In this document: in pieces, positions 35,903 through 45,954 of the stretch | Layout of the letters: every line of letters begins with the position of its first letter | How positions within the stretch are numbered: the stretch's first letter is position 1 | Origin: Novosphingobium sp. Rr 2-17 | GTDB taxonomy: Bacteria > Pseudomonadota > Alphaproteobacteria > Sphingomonadales > Sphingomonadaceae | Direction: 5' to 3' | Assembly (NCBI RefSeq): GCF_000272475.1 | Contig: NZ_AKFJ01000005.1 | Location: forward strand, 105,838-169,837 | DNA length: 64,000 nt | Translations under genes and position numbers: made by a program | Notes under the pieces: generated by a model | Told to the model about the DNA's origin: nothing | Seen by the model: only the letters and a program-made list of their open reading frames with translations | The model's database searches: none

Positions 35903-37573
35903 ATGGCAACAACATATGACGGCAGCCTGCCAAAACATCATGCGGCGACACAGAATGAAAAGCTCGTCATCGCTGCTTCCTCGCTGGGGACGGTGTTTGA
36001 ATGGTATGATTTCTATCTCTACGGCCTGCTTGCCACCTATATCTCGGCGCAATTTTTCTCTGGCGTAAATGAAACGACGGGTTTCATCTTTGCACTGGCG
36101 GCATTTGCAGCGGGCTTTGCGGTGCGGCCGTTCGGTGCGATCGTGTTCGGCCGGGTCGGCGACATGGTCGGCCGCAAAAACACGTTCCTCGTTACGATGG
36201 GGATCATGGGTCTTTCGACCTTCGCCGTGGGCCTCTTGCCAAGCTATGCCAGCATCGGCGTGGCGGCGCCGATCATCCTGCTGATCATGCGACTGGCGCA
36301 GGGACTCGCGTTGGGGGGCGAATATGGCGGGGCGGCGACCTATGTCGCGGAACATGCGCCCGAAGGTAAACGCGGCCTCTACACCAGTTGGATCCAGACG
36401 ACGGCGACCTTCGGCTTGTTTGCCGCGCTGCTGGTCGTCATCGGATTTCGCTATGGATTGGGCGAGGAAGCATTTGCCGCCTGGGGCTGGCGCCTGCCCT
36501 TCCTGATCTCGATCCTGCTGCTAGGCGTGTCGATGTGGATCCGTATGCAGCTCAATGAAAGCCCGGTCTTTCAGAAGATGAAGGACGAAGGCACCACGTC
36601 GAAGGCCCCGCTGACCGAAGCATTCGGCAAATGGGGCAATCTGCGCTGGGTTATCATCGCGTTGCTGGGAGCGGTCATGGGACAGGCCGTGGTCTGGTAT
36701 GCCGGACAATTCTACGCACTGTTCTTCCTTGAAAAGACATTGAAGGTGGATGGCGCGACGGCAAACATCCTAATCGCCATCGCATTGGCACTAGCGACAC
36801 CCTTCTTCGTGTTCTTCGGCTGGCTATCCGACAAGATCGGTCGCAAGCCGATCATCCTGGGTGGTTGCGCTCTGGCGGCGATGACGTACTTTCCGTTGTT
36901 CGGGGCGCTGACCAATGCGGCCAACCCGTTGCTGGCGGCGGCGCAGACCTCCGCTCCGGTCACGATCGTCGCCCATCAGGAGGAGTGCTCGTTCCAGTTC
37001 GACCCGGTCGGCAAGAACAAGTTCGACGGGTCCAGTTGCGATGTCGCCAAAGCCTATATGGCCAAGACCGGCATCAACTACGCCAACATCGACGCGCCTG
37101 CCGGTACGCCTGCTTCGGTCAAGGTGGGAACGATCAGCTTCACGGCACCAGTTCCAACCGGCATGGCTGGGGCTGAAAAGAAGGCGGCGATCGCCGACTT
37201 TCAGGATGGGCTGAAGGCCGGGCTGACGAAGGCCGGTTACCCGCCAAAGGCTGACAATGCCAAGATCAACAAACCGATGGTCGTGGCAATCCTGTGGGCG
37301 CTCGCGATGCTCGTGACGATGGTTTATGGTCCGATCGCGGCGATGTTAGTGGAGCTTTTTCCCAGCCGTATCCGCTACACCTCGATGTCGCTGCCCTATC
37401 ATATCGGCAATGGCTGGTTCGGCGGCTTCCTCCCCACGACGGCATTCGCGATGGTCGCGGCTACCGGCAATATCTATTACGGCCTGTGGTATCCGGTCGT
37501 GGTGGCCGCTGCGACGGTGGTGATCGGGCTGCTGTTCCTGCCCGAAACCTTCCGTCGCAATATCGACGAATAA
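35903..37573 (+). CDS. MFS transporter (metabolite:H+ symporter, ProP/ShiA type) with a long inserted loop
   Basis: 556-residue 12-helix permease. Seen: SLGTVFEWYDFYLYG, RPFGAIVFGRVGDMVGRKNTFL (MFS motif A), RLAQGLALGGEYGGAATYVAEHAP, and the second-half GWLSDKIGRKPIILGG. About residues 350-455 are an extra hydrophilic segment with two cysteines (EECSFQF and SSCDVAK), absent from the standard 430-residue family. With the porin it presumably brings in the organic acid handled by acs or prpE. Substrate not known. Ribosome site GGGAGAGG. Confidence 0.88.
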   Translation: MATTYDGSLPKHHAATQNEKLVIAASSLGTVFEWYDFYLYGLLATYISAQFFSGVNETTGFIFALAAFAAGFAVRPFGAIVFGRVGDMVGRKNTFLVTMGIMGLSTFAVGLLPSYASIGVAAPIILLIMRLAQGLALGGEYGGAATYVAEHAPEGKRGLYTSWIQTTATFGLFAALLVVIGFRYGLGEEAFAAWGWRLPFLISILLLGVSMWIRMQLNESPVFQKMKDEGTTSKAPLTEAFGKWGNLRWVIIALLGAVMGQAVVWYAGQFYALFFLEKTLKVDGATANILIAIALALATPFFVFFGWLSDKIGRKPIILGGCALAAMTYFPLFGALTNAANPLLAAAQTSAPVTIVAHQEECSFQFDPVGKNKFDGSSCDVAKAYMAKTGINYANIDAPAGTPASVKVGTISFTAPVPTGMAGAEKKAAIADFQDGLKAGLTKAGYPPKADNAKINKPMVVAILWALAMLVTMVYGPIAAMLVELFPSRIRYTSMSLPYHIGNGWFGGFLPTTAFAMVAATGNIYYGLWYPVVVAAATVVIGLLFLPETFRRNIDE

Positions 37574-37597
37574 ATCATCGAGAAGTCGGTAATACGT

Positions 37598-37630
37598 GGG
37601 GCGGCTTCCAACCGGAAGTCGCCCCTTTTT
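37598..37630 (+). terminator. Rho-independent terminator of the porin-MFS operon
   Basis: A 12-base stem GGGGCGGCTTCC pairs with GGAAGTCGCCCC (one G-T wobble) around a four-base loop, followed directly by TTTTT. It begins 24 bases after the MFS stop. Confidence 0.85.
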
Positions 37631-37648
37631 CTGAGCGACGCGGCGGTC

Positions 37649-37666
37649 TCGACTATGGTCGAATGG
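37649..37666. promoter_or_regulatory. Candidate CrbR-type operator before prpE
   Basis: TCGACTATGGTCGAATGG matches the site between acs and the porin (34343-34360). It lies 54 bases upstream of the prpE ATG, just after the terminator, where a promoter is expected. Confidence 0.5.
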
Positions 37667-37720
37667 CGCTTCGCATCGATCGCGCGCAAGATGATGCCGC
37701 ATTTGGGAGAGGGAAGCTGC

Positions 37721-39612
37721 ATGTCACACGCCTATCTGGCGGCCCTATCGCGCAGCCAAGCGGATAGCGAAGCCTATTGGCTGGACGCTGCGCACGCCAT
37801 AGCCTGGGACAGGATGCCTTCGACAGCCTGGACCGAGGGCCAGGGTTGGTTCGCGGACGGGATGATGAACACATGCTATAATGCTGTCGACCGCCATGTC
37901 GCGGCGGGGCGGGGCGATGCCGTCGCACTGATCTACGAAAGTCCCGTTACCGACACCCGCACGGCCTATACCTTCGCGCAGTTGCAAAATGAAGTGGCGC
38001 GCACGGCGGGCATGATAGTGGCGCAGGGCGTGGCCAAGGGCGATCGCGTGATCATCTACATGCCCATGGTGCCGCAGGCGCTCATCGCCATGCTCGCCTG
38101 CGCTCGCATCGGCGCGATCCATTCGGTGGTATTCGGCGGCTTCGCCGCGCCCGAACTCGCCAAGCGGATCGACGATGCCACGCCGACGCTGTTGTTGACC
38201 GCGTCCTGCGGCATAGAGGGCAGCAAGGTCATCCCCTACAAACCGCTGGTCGATAGAGCGCTGGCGTTGGCGACACATCGCATCGAACGGGTGGTCGTCC
38301 TGCAACGGCCCCAGGCAATCGCGACCATGCAGGACGGTCGCGACCTAGACTGGGCTAAAACCGTGAATGACGCGCAGCCGGTCGATTGCGTTTCCGTCAA
38401 CGCGACGGACCCGCTCTACATTCTCTATACGTCTGGGACGACCGGAACGCCTAAGGGCGTCGTCCGAGAAAATGGCGGACATGCCGTTGCGCTCGCCTGG
38501 AGCATGACGCACATCTACGGCATTCGTCCTGGTGAGGTCTTTTGGGCGGCGTCCGATGTCGGCTGGGTCGTGGGGCACAGCTACATTGCTTATGGCCCGC
38601 TGATCGTGGGCGCTACTACCCTGCTGTTTGAAGGCAAGCCGGTGGGAACGCCCGATGCCGGGACATTCTCGCGGACAATCACCCGCAATGACGTGCGGAT
38701 ATTTTTTACCGCACCAACGGCTATCCGCGCGGTGCGTCGCGAAGACCCCGACGGCAGCTATATCCGACAGATCGGCACCGGTTCCTTGCGCGCGATATTC
38801 CTGGCGGGCGAGCGTGCAGACCCCGACACGATCGAGTGGAGTGAAGGCCCCTGCAATGCCCGGTCATCGACCATTGGTGGCAAACCGAACTGGGGTGGCC
38901 GGCGCTTGCCACCTGTTTTGGCTTGGGGGACGACCGGCGCAAGGCGGGCAGCGCAGGTTTCCCTGTGCCCGGCTTTGGCTTTCGCGTGGTGGACGATGGT
39001 GGAGTTGACGTCGCGCCGGGTGAGACCGGCAATGTCGTGATGACGCTGCCTCTGCCGCCAGGCTGCTATTGCGCATTGTGGAACAATGCAGACGGCTATG
39101 CCAGGGCCTTCGCAGGTTTCCCAGGCCATTATGAAACGGGCGATGCTGGTTATGTGGGCGCCGATGGCTTCGTCACCATCATGGGCCGCACGGACGACAT
39201 CATCAATGTCGCGGGGCACCGGCTGTCCACCGGGCAGATGGAGCAGATCGTCGCTGCGCATCCGGCAATCGTCGAATGTGCAGTCATTGGCGTGGACGAC
39301 GCGATCAAAGGCATGGTGCCGATGGCCTTTGCGGTCGCCAAGGCTGGGCAATGGGACGAAGCGGCGTTGCCGAACGACATCATCAAGGCAGTGCGTGACG
39401 AGTTGGGACCAGTCGCTGCGCTCAAACAAGTCTACATTGTCGATGCCCTGCCCAAGACGCGGTCGGGCAAGATTCTGCGTGCCGCGTTGCGCAAAGTCGC
39501 AATAGGCGAGAGGATCGAAATGCCATCGACTATCGAAAGCCCAGCAGCACTGGAAGCGATTATCGCATTGTTTGAAAAGGCCGATGACGTCGATGGCAGG
39601 CTTTGCGGTTAA
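37721..39612 (+). pseudogene. prpE: Propionyl-CoA synthetase, broken by one frameshift
   Basis: AMP-forming acyl-CoA synthetase of the PrpE type (about 630 residues). The first frame from ATG 37721 (GGGAGAGGG site) carries LYTSGTTGTPKGVVRENGGH, DVGWVVGHSYIAYGP and FLAGERADPDTIEW, then loses sense after about 38845. The next frame continues with CPVIDHWWQTELGWP, TGDAGYVGADGFVTIMGRTDDIINVAGHR and [15 protein letters not shown] to 39612. The shift falls between 38845 and 38860 at GGCCCC, where one base appears to be missing. Apart from this the gene is intact, so it is either a recent mutation or a sequencing error. Confidence 0.85.
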
Positions 39613-39744
39613 TTGTGAATTTCGAGGACGGTGCACGACACGTTTCCTATTCTATTGTCACCATAAGCACCTTTCGAACTGACCGCAGCTGGCGATGGAA
39701 AATTGGGGGCTGAACGTCGCATATGGGGCGATGGCGGCGACCGG

Positions 39745-40491
39745 TTACGTTGGGGGCGCTAGCGCGATAGCTGAATGGTCCATAGTTGGCTTCACCGGCA
39801 CTCCCGCCTCCTTTCGCTCGGAGTAGCGGTCGACGAGTTGCCCCGCGTGCGGCCGCATCAGCACAGTGAAGCGGACCAGTTCCTCCATCACATCGACGAT
39901 GCGCTCGTAATAGCTTGATGCCCGCATACGGCCGTCTTCGCCGAACTCCTTGTAGGCCATGGCCACTGAGGACTGATTGGGGATCGTGAACATCCGCATC
40001 CAGCGGCCCAGCAGGCGCAGCGAGTTGACGGCGTTGAACGATTGCGAGCCGCCGGACACCTGCATGACCGCAAGAGTTCGCCCCTGCGTCGGCCGCATCC
40101 CGCGCATCTCGAGCGGCAGATGATCAATCTGCGTCTTCATGATGCCGCTGATCTGGCCGTGCCGCTCCGGGCTGCACCAGACCATACCCTCCGACCACAG
40201 CGCCTGCTCGCGCAATTCATGAACCGCTGGGTGATCATCTCCCGCCACCTGATCGGGCAGCGGCAGGTCGCTGGGATCGAAGATCCTTGTCTCGGCGCCG
40301 AAGAACTGCAGCAGGCGGGCCGCCTCTTCCACAGCAAGGCGCGAGAATGAGCGCTCCCGCAGCGATCCATAGAGCAGTAGAATGCGCGGAGGCGGTTGGT
40401 CAGGACCAAGGCCGGCGGCGGGACGAGCCAGCGCGAAAGCCTTGTCCAAGGCTGGAAGATGATCGGGTGCGACGAGTTCGCGCAGTCTCAT
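39745..40491 (-). CDS. arsH: ArsH NADPH-dependent FMN reductase / organoarsenical oxidase
   Basis: 248-residue flavodoxin-fold flavoprotein that oxidises trivalent organoarsenicals and lowers oxidative stress. Seen: [21 protein letters not shown] (FMN phosphate loop), [15 protein letters not shown], and [16 protein letters not shown], all standard ArsH features, with normal length. It is the last gene of the arsenic operon, overlapping acr3 by four bases. Confidence 0.95.
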   Translation of the reverse strand: MRLRELVAPDHLPALDKAFALARPAAGLGPDQPPPRILLLYGSLRERSFSRLAVEEAARLLQFFGAETRIFDPSDLPLPDQVAGDDHPAVHELREQALWSEGMVWCSPERHGQISGIMKTQIDHLPLEMRGMRPTQGRTLAVMQVSGGSQSFNAVNSLRLLGRWMRMFTIPNQSSVAMAYKEFGEDGRMRASSYYERIVDVMEELVRFTVLMRPHAGQLVDRYSERKEAGVPVKPTMDHSAIALAPPT

Positions 40492-41516
40492 GCGGAAATA
40501 CCTTTCTCATACCAGGGGCGGGTCCGCTTCACCAAGGCGACGATCGACAACATCACCGGTACTTCGACCAGCACGCCCACGACAGTTGCCAGCGCGGCGC
40601 CGGAACTAAGGCCAAAGAGGCTGATGGCGGCGGCCACAGCCAGTTCAAAGAAATTGGAGGCACCGATCAGGGCGGAAGGACCGGCAATGCACCATGCCAC
40701 GCCGAAACGGCGGCTGAGCCAATAGGCGATGCCGGCATTGAGATAGACCTGAAACAGGATCGGCACGGCAATCAGCGCGATCACCAGTGGTTGCCGGATG
40801 ATCTGCTCACCCTGAAAGCCGAACAGCAGCACTAGCGTTAGCAGCAGGCTGGCAAGGCTGATCGGGCCGATTGCGGAGAGGAAACGCTGAAGCTGCGTCT
40901 TACCACCGCGAAGGAGCGCATGGCGGAGCAACTGCGAGATAATCACCGGAACGACAATGTAGAGGCCCACCGACAGCGCCAACGTGTTCCACGGCACGGT
41001 GATCGATGCGACGCCCAGCAGCAGCCCTACGAGCGGCGCGAAGGCAAAGATCATGATCAGGTCGTTCAGCGCCACCTGGCTCAAGGTGTAGTTCGGTTCA
41101 CCATCGACGAGGTTGGACCAGACGAAAACCATCGCCGTGCAGGGCGCCGCAGCCAGCAGGATCAGCCCGGCAATGTAGGACGACGATGCACCCGGTGGCA
41201 GCATCGGCGCGAACAGATAGCCTAGAAAGAGCGTGCCGAGCAGCGCCATCGAGAAGGGCTTGATCGCCCAGTTCACCACGAGGGTAACGCCGATACCGCG
41301 CCAGTGCTGCCTAAGGCTATGGAGCGCGCCGAAATCGACCCGCAGCAGCATCGGGATGATCATCAGCCAGATCAGGCCCGCCACCACAAGATTGACGTTG
41401 GCGGTCTCCAGGGCCGCGATCGCCTCGAAGGTGGTGGGGATAAAATGGCCGAGACCGATCCCGATTACGATGCACAGGGCCACCCACAGCGAGAGGTAGC
41501 GTTCGAACAGCGACAT
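40488..41516 (-). CDS. acr3: Acr3-type arsenite efflux permease
   Basis: 342-residue, ten-helix inner-membrane exporter of arsenite. Seen: the essential cysteine in [17 protein letters not shown], the [14 protein letters not shown] stretch and the conserved glutamate in [13 protein letters not shown] chose ATG 41516 (AAGGA site), where Acr3 proteins begin ([11 protein letters not shown]); the longer frame reads into arsN. Five bases after the arsN stop. Confidence 0.95.
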   Translation of the reverse strand: MSLFERYLSLWVALCIVIGIGLGHFIPTTFEAIAALETANVNLVVAGLIWLMIIPMLLRVDFGALHSLRQHWRGIGVTLVVNWAIKPFSMALLGTLFLGYLFAPMLPPGASSSYIAGLILLAAAPCTAMVFVWSNLVDGEPNYTLSQVALNDLIMIFAFAPLVGLLLGVASITVPWNTLALSVGLYIVVPVIISQLLRHALLRGGKTQLQRFLSAIGPISLASLLLTLVLLFGFQGEQIIRQPLVIALIAVPILFQVYLNAGIAYWLSRRFGVAWCIAGPSALIGASNFFELAVAAAISLFGLSSGAALATVVGVLVEVPVMLSIVALVKRTRPWYEKGISA

Positions 41517-41521
41517 GGCCG

Positions 41522-42058
41522 TCAGTCCTTCCCGGAACCGACAGGCGCGGTCGCAGTGCCGCCGCCCAAGGCGATCTGCATGTAAACCGTGTCGAGCCAT
41601 CGTCCGGCCTTCCAACCCATGCCGGTCAATCTTCCAACGTGCTCAAAACCGCAGGAACCGTGGAGGCCGACCGAGGCAGATTCACCCCCGCCGATGACAG
41701 CGACCATCTGCCGGAAGCCATAGGCTTCGGCGGCTTCCAGCAAGGCCTTGAGCAGCAGCTTGCCGATGCCGCCACCGCGCCGGTCGTGCACGACGTAGAT
41801 GCTGTTCTCGCAGGCATAGGCGTAAGCCGGTCTATCACGGAACTGCGTGGCGTAGGCATAGCCGACCACCTCAGACCCATCGCAGGCGACAAGGAACGGC
41901 CAGCGCCGGCCGGACACCGTCAAGATCTTCTCGACGGTATCGTCCTCCGTCGGGGGCACGACTTCGTAGGTCGCCGTGCCGTGCAGGACGTGATGCGCGT
42001 AGATGGCTGCAATGGCCCGTGCATCATCGATCGTGGCGCTGCGAACAGAAAGGGTCAT
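41522..42058 (-). CDS. arsN1: ArsN1-like GNAT acetyltransferase (phosphinothricin/arsinothricin N-acetyltransferase type)
   Basis: 178-residue GNAT enzyme of the phosphinothricin acetyltransferase type. Seen: ATIDDARAIAAIYAHHV, the acetyl-CoA loop RRGGGIGKLLLKALLEAA, SASVGLHGSCGFEHVG and KAGRWLDTVYMQ. In ars operons such proteins (ArsN1) acetylate the organoarsenical antibiotic arsinothricin. ATG 42058 overlaps the arsC stop by four bases. The arsenic role is inferred from operon position; phosphinothricin is the alternative substrate. Confidence 0.85.
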   Translation of the reverse strand: MTLSVRSATIDDARAIAAIYAHHVLHGTATYEVVPPTEDDTVEKILTVSGRRWPFLVACDGSEVVGYAYATQFRDRPAYAYACENSIYVVHDRRGGGIGKLLLKALLEAAEAYGFRQMVAVIGGGESASVGLHGSCGFEHVGRLTGMGWKAGRWLDTVYMQIALGGGTATAPVGSGKD

Positions 42059-42468
42059 CGCCGGGTCGCTTCGACGACTTTGCCGTCTTCCTTGACGAAG
42101 GTGCTGCGCCGCTCGGCGGGCAGCAAATCCAGGACTTCTTCGGAAGGCCGACAAAGCTTCACACCCAACGGCGACACAACCAGCGGTCGGTTGATGAGGA
42201 TGGGATGCTCCATCATCGCGTCGATAAGGGCCTCGTCCGTCAAGGCCTCGTCGCCGAGGCCCAGTTCGGCATAAGGCGTCTTCTTTTCGCGCAGCAGAGC
42301 GCGCGGAGTGATGCCGGCCCGCTCGATGAGCCCGACCAGCTGCGCGCGGCTTGGCGGCGTCTTCAGGTACTCGACGACATGCGGCTCGATCCCCGCATTG
42401 CGGATCATGGCCAAGGCATTACGAGAGGTCCCGCAAAGCGGGTTATGGTAGATCACGATATCAGTCAT
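42055..42468 (-). CDS. arsC: Arsenate reductase, glutaredoxin-dependent
   Basis: 137-residue enzyme that reduces arsenate to arsenite for export by Acr3. Seen: catalytic Cys12 in YHNPLCGTSRN, the LKTPPSR and LREKKTPY stretches and the arginine-bearing LINRPLVVSPLG. This is the R773-type (glutaredoxin-linked) class. ATG 42468 is ten bases after the arsR stop; a longer frame overlaps arsR. Confidence 0.95.
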   Translation of the reverse strand: MTDIVIYHNPLCGTSRNALAMIRNAGIEPHVVEYLKTPPSRAQLVGLIERAGITPRALLREKKTPYAELGLGDEALTDEALIDAMMEHPILINRPLVVSPLGVKLCRPSEEVLDLLPAERRSTFVKEDGKVVEATRR

Positions 42469-42478
42469 TGTTAGCTCT

Positions 42479-42808
42479 TCAGCAGCAGGTAAGTTCGGCC
42501 AGAAGCGGCTCACAGAGTTCGGCGCGCCCTTGGCAGCAATCCTTGGCCAGATAGACCATCAGTTCGCGCAGCCCGTCGAGGTTGGCACGCTGGATTTGTT
42601 GGCGGCCACGCTTTTCGGTGAGAACCAGTCCGGCCTTCACCATCACAGCAAGGTGCGTCGAAAACGTGCTCTGGGTGAGCCCCAAGGCCTCAACCAGTTC
42701 GCCGGTCGACAGGCCATCTGGCTCATGCTTGATCAACAGGCGAAACGCATCAAGACGCGTCGAATGGCCGAGCGCCGAGAGAACCGAGAGTGCGTCGCTG
42801 ATATCCAT
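42479..42808 (-). CDS. arsR: ArsR-type arsenic-responsive repressor with C-terminal cysteine cluster
   Basis: 109-residue winged-helix repressor (recognition helix near LGLTQSTFSTHLAVMVKAGLV). There is no Cys in the DNA-binding helix. Instead Cys91, Cys92 and Cys99 (KDCCQGRAELC) plus Cys108 and Cys109 sit at the end. Acidithiobacillus ArsR uses a similar C-terminal trio (Cys95, 96, 102) to bind arsenite. First gene of the operon. No ribosome site is visible and the promoter abuts the ATG, so translation may be leaderless. Confidence 0.93.
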   Translation of the reverse strand: MDISDALSVLSALGHSTRLDAFRLLIKHEPDGLSTGELVEALGLTQSTFSTHLAVMVKAGLVLTEKRGRQQIQRANLDGLRELMVYLAKDCCQGRAELCEPLLAELTCC

Positions 42809-42843
42809 GCATCGTAATTATCCGATGCTTTCAATCGCGTCAA
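42809..42843 (-). promoter_or_regulatory. arsR operon promoter and operator
   Basis: Reading the minus strand: TTGACG (42843-42838), 15 bases, then GATAAT (42822-42817). The -10 lies inside the inverted repeat GCATCG-N8-CGATGC (42828-42809), which touches the ATG at 42808. The transcription start would fall at or within a few bases of the ATG, and repressor binding would cover the -10. Confidence 0.6.
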
Positions 42844-43358
42844 GGACACATCGAATATTCCCGATTAATTTACCAACCCCTACCCGTTGACGGTTTTGAC
42901 CAGCTTTTGAATTGACGCTGCCATCCTGGAATCGGCTACTCTTGAGCAGCCGCATGATGAAAGCGGACCGACCGGACTTGGGAACGAAAAATCGGAAGCT
43001 GAGTGCCCGAAATGGTTCGACACCGGAAGGCTGCGTCTGGAACGAAGCCGTCGTTCGAGAGGACGTAAGCGAACGACGGGTTTAGGATGAAGCGGCCTCC
43101 TGAGGGTTGCGGTGGCCTGTCTCGGAACCGGCAACTCTGGGCAATAAGCTTCCACGGCCATTTTGGGGTTCGCGGGCTGCAGAAGTGGGCGGTAGGTCCA
43201 GTCATACGACCACCGGCTCGGTGATATGGGGTGCCGGCTGGTTGTTGGCAGACTGGCTAATCGGAGGTTTGGGGTATCCCAATCGGAAACGCAGGTGCCA
43301 TGCGACCGAAGTTGAAGCGCTGCTCTCTTAACGTAGCCAGATGACCGTTTCTCTCAAC
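42844..43358. other. Intergenic region with degenerate repeat between ars operon and chemosensory operon
   Basis: About 515 bases with no convincing gene; the short frames do not look like proteins. 42959-43022 carries a copy of the intergenic repeat also seen near 60020 and 63049. A GACGAAGC-type stem (ACGAAGCCGTCGTTCG near 43038) can also fold. Confidence 0.5.
42959..43022. repeat. Degenerate intergenic repeat, copy A
   Basis: Shares AGCGGACCG(A)CCG, a central GGA-CGAAA and GCTGAGTGCCCG with copy B (60020-60100) and copy C (63049-63130), all in the same order and spacing. Confidence 0.5.
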
Positions 43359-45323
43359 TCAACATCCTCGGTCGAGCAATTCACGAACCTTCGCAGCTAG
43401 CGTGGCATATGTGAAAGGCTTGGAGAGGAGGTCGACATTCGGGTCGAGCCGGTCGTCACGCATGATGGCATCGCGCGTATACCCCGAGGTGAAGAGCACC
43501 CGCAGGTCCGGGTGCAATGCCTTCGCGCGGCTGGCTAGTTCCGGGCCGGACATCCGAGGCATAACGACGTCCGTCAACAGCATCTTCACGCGAATGCCGT
43601 GACCGCCGAGCAACTGCAAGGCACCGTCGCCATCCTGAGCCTCGATTACATCATAGCCCAGCTCGCGCAGGATTCCGACCGTGTATGCGCGAACATCGTC
43701 GTCGTCCTCGACCACCAGGATGGTTTCGTCGGCGTTGCCCATCCGCGCGGAAGGGCGCAGCTCCTCGATCTCCAACAGGACTTCCTGAAGCTTGCGGGCG
43801 AGATAGAGCCGTACGACCGTGCCACGACCCTCGGCTGATTCGACGGTGACATGGCCGCCGGATTGCTTGACGAAGCCATAGACCATCGAAAGGCCCAGTC
43901 CGGTGCCCTTGCCCACTTCCTTGGTGGTGAAGAATGGGTCGAAGACCTTGGCAACAGTCTCCGCTGACATGCCCGTGCCGCTATCGATGACCGATACGAC
44001 GACATAGGAGCCAGGCAGGCATCCGCCGGGAAGGACATCACGCACCTCAACGTTGCGGGCCTCGATGGTTAGCACGCCACCGCTCGGCATTGCGTCGCGC
44101 GCGTTTACCGCGAGATTGAGAATCGCGTTTTCCAATTGGTGCGGATCGACCTCGACCTTCCACAGGTCCGCGTCGGTGGCGATCTGGATCGCGATCGATT
44201 CGGTGATCGAACGGGTGAGCAGGTCCGACATGCCGGTCAGCACGCGAGCGATGTCGATCGTCTTGGGTTCAAGCGGCTGGCGGCGCGAAAAGGCAAGGAG
44301 CCGCTGGGTGAGCGAGGCCGCACGCTCCGCCCCCTTCAACGCATTGTCCAGCGAGCGCCGCATCCGCGGATCATGGCTCATGTCCATACGGCGGATCACC
44401 GTGTCGATGTTGCCGATGATCACGGTCAGCAGATTGTTGAAATCGTGGGCGATCCCGCCGGTCAGTTGGCCGACGGCCTCCATCTTCTGGGCCTGGCGCA
44501 GCGCCTCCTCGGCTTCCCGGCGCTCGGCGACTTCTTGCTGGACGCGCATCTCCAGCGTATCCGCGAGCTCGCGCAGCTTGGCTTCCTGTTCTTTGGCAGC
44601 GGTGACGTCGTAGATCACGCCGATCAGGCGATAGCCCGATCCTTCGCGCAGCACCTCGCCGCGTCGCGCGATCCATCGATGCCTGCCATCGTCGTTGCGG
44701 ACGATGCGGAATACCGCTTCCAGAGTGTCCGCGATCGCGTCGCTGCCGGGCTGCGGCAGCAGCAACGGCTCGCCGTCGCGCAGCACGCTATTGATCGTCC
44801 GCACCGGCAACACCGCGGCCGGATGCAGGCCGAGCAGCTGGCAGAATTCCGTGGACACCGTGGCGGTGGCGAAGCCGTCGATATATTCGAACGTGCCGAC
44901 CCCGCCCGCTGACTGGGCGATGCGCAGCCGCTCCTCGGTCCGCTTGCGTTCGGTGATGTCGATGAGCAGCCCGGTGAAGCGCACCGGCTCGTCATTCTCG
45001 TCCAGATGCGCCTGGCCGCGCCCGTGCATCCACAAGGTCGAGCCGTCGGGCGCGACGACGCGGAATTCCTTGGAAAACCGCTCGGCGCCGGCGAGCATTC
45101 CGGCCACGGCGATGCGGATCCGCGCCCGATCCGCCGGGTGGATCGCCGTGAAGAAGCTCGCGGTCGGCAGGTCTTGATGGGCAGCATCGGGATCGAGCCC
45201 GTACAATTCCGCAAACCGCGGATCGACGCGCAGGAGATCTTCGGCGATGTCCCAGTCCCAGCTGCCGCTCGTCCCAGCAGCGGCCAGGATTGCGCGAAGC
45301 CGCTCGGCGCCTGCCTCAGACAT
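43359..45323 (-). CDS. Double-PAS hybrid histidine kinase with C-terminal receiver
   Basis: 654-residue soluble sensor kinase. Two PAS/PAC units (residues about 5-125, ending [15 protein letters not shown]; and about 130-240, ending [14 protein letters not shown]), a coiled coil, HisKA with [15 protein letters not shown] (about 290-300), HATPase ([22 protein letters not shown]) and a receiver (about 530-650, [13 protein letters not shown], phospho-Asp in [13 protein letters not shown]). No membrane helix. It overlaps the CheC gene by eight bases, so it belongs to the chemosensory operon, where it may add a second input or share phosphate with the stand-alone receiver. Confidence 0.9.
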   Translation of the reverse strand: MSEAGAERLRAILAAAGTSGSWDWDIAEDLLRVDPRFAELYGLDPDAAHQDLPTASFFTAIHPADRARIRIAVAGMLAGAERFSKEFRVVAPDGSTLWMHGRGQAHLDENDEPVRFTGLLIDITERKRTEERLRIAQSAGGVGTFEYIDGFATATVSTEFCQLLGLHPAAVLPVRTINSVLRDGEPLLLPQPGSDAIADTLEAVFRIVRNDDGRHRWIARRGEVLREGSGYRLIGVIYDVTAAKEQEAKLRELADTLEMRVQQEVAERREAEEALRQAQKMEAVGQLTGGIAHDFNNLLTVIIGNIDTVIRRMDMSHDPRMRRSLDNALKGAERAASLTQRLLAFSRRQPLEPKTIDIARVLTGMSDLLTRSITESIAIQIATDADLWKVEVDPHQLENAILNLAVNARDAMPSGGVLTIEARNVEVRDVLPGGCLPGSYVVVSVIDSGTGMSAETVAKVFDPFFTTKEVGKGTGLGLSMVYGFVKQSGGHVTVESAEGRGTVVRLYLARKLQEVLLEIEELRPSARMGNADETILVVEDDDDVRAYTVGILRELGYDVIEAQDGDGALQLLGGHGIRVKMLLTDVVMPRMSGPELASRAKALHPDLRVLFTSGYTRDAIMRDDRLDPNVDLLSKPFTYATLAAKVRELLDRGC

Positions 45324-45954
45324 CGTCCCCTACCACCCGGGCGATGAATTCGTCGAGCAGCTCCTTGAGCTTCTCGAGCGAGGGAATGTCCATGATCATG
45401 GCGATATAGCCGCGGATGTCGCGCTTGCGCACGGCGAAGTCGATATAGAGGAACAGCACCAGCCCGTCCTCATCCTCGGCCTTGTCGATCTCGAACAGCA
45501 TCGCGCTGTTCCCATGCAGGACCTCAGGGATCGTCATCGCCAACGAGCGCTTCAGCATGTTGGCGATCGTGGCGAGGCAGGAATTCAGGATGACGTTGCC
45601 GGTTTCGGTCAGCGCCTCGTGCTCCATCTCAGCCAGGTCCTCCGCCGACAGGCTTTCGCCGGTGACCGCACGGACCAGTTCCAGGCTATTGCTCTCGGGG
45701 AAGATGAGCAGTGCCCGCCCTGCGAAGGCGCCGTCGAAATCCTGCCGCACGGCGACGAGTTCGGCCGCCTCGCGCTCGCTGATCAGCCGCGCCGCCCGGC
45801 GCTGGCTGACGATGTCTATCGCGGGGACCGAGAGGGTCACCTGATCGCCGATCATCTTGCGCAGGCTCGATGCGGCCCGCCCCACGCCGATGTTGACGAT
45901 CTCGGTCAGCGCGTCGCGCTCGAGTTCGCCGAGCGTCACGCTGTCGGGGATCAT
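45316..45954 (-). CDS. cheC: CheC-type chemotaxis phosphatase (two active sites)
   Basis: 212-residue CheC/CheX/FliY-family protein that removes phosphate from CheY-like receivers. Both active-site copies are readable with the family spacing: E-x2-N-x22-P in ALTEIVNIGVGRAASSL to the proline of LSVPAID, and again in ALTETGNVILNSCLA to the proline of MTIPEV. Two sites point to CheC rather than CheX. ATG 45954 overlaps the receiver gene by four bases, and that receiver is the obvious target. Confidence 0.88.
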   Translation of the reverse strand: MIPDSVTLGELERDALTEIVNIGVGRAASSLRKMIGDQVTLSVPAIDIVSQRRAARLISEREAAELVAVRQDFDGAFAGRALLIFPESNSLELVRAVTGESLSAEDLAEMEHEALTETGNVILNSCLATIANMLKRSLAMTIPEVLHGNSAMLFEIDKAEDEDGLVLFLYIDFAVRKRDIRGYIAMIMDIPSLEKLKELLDEFIARVVGDDV

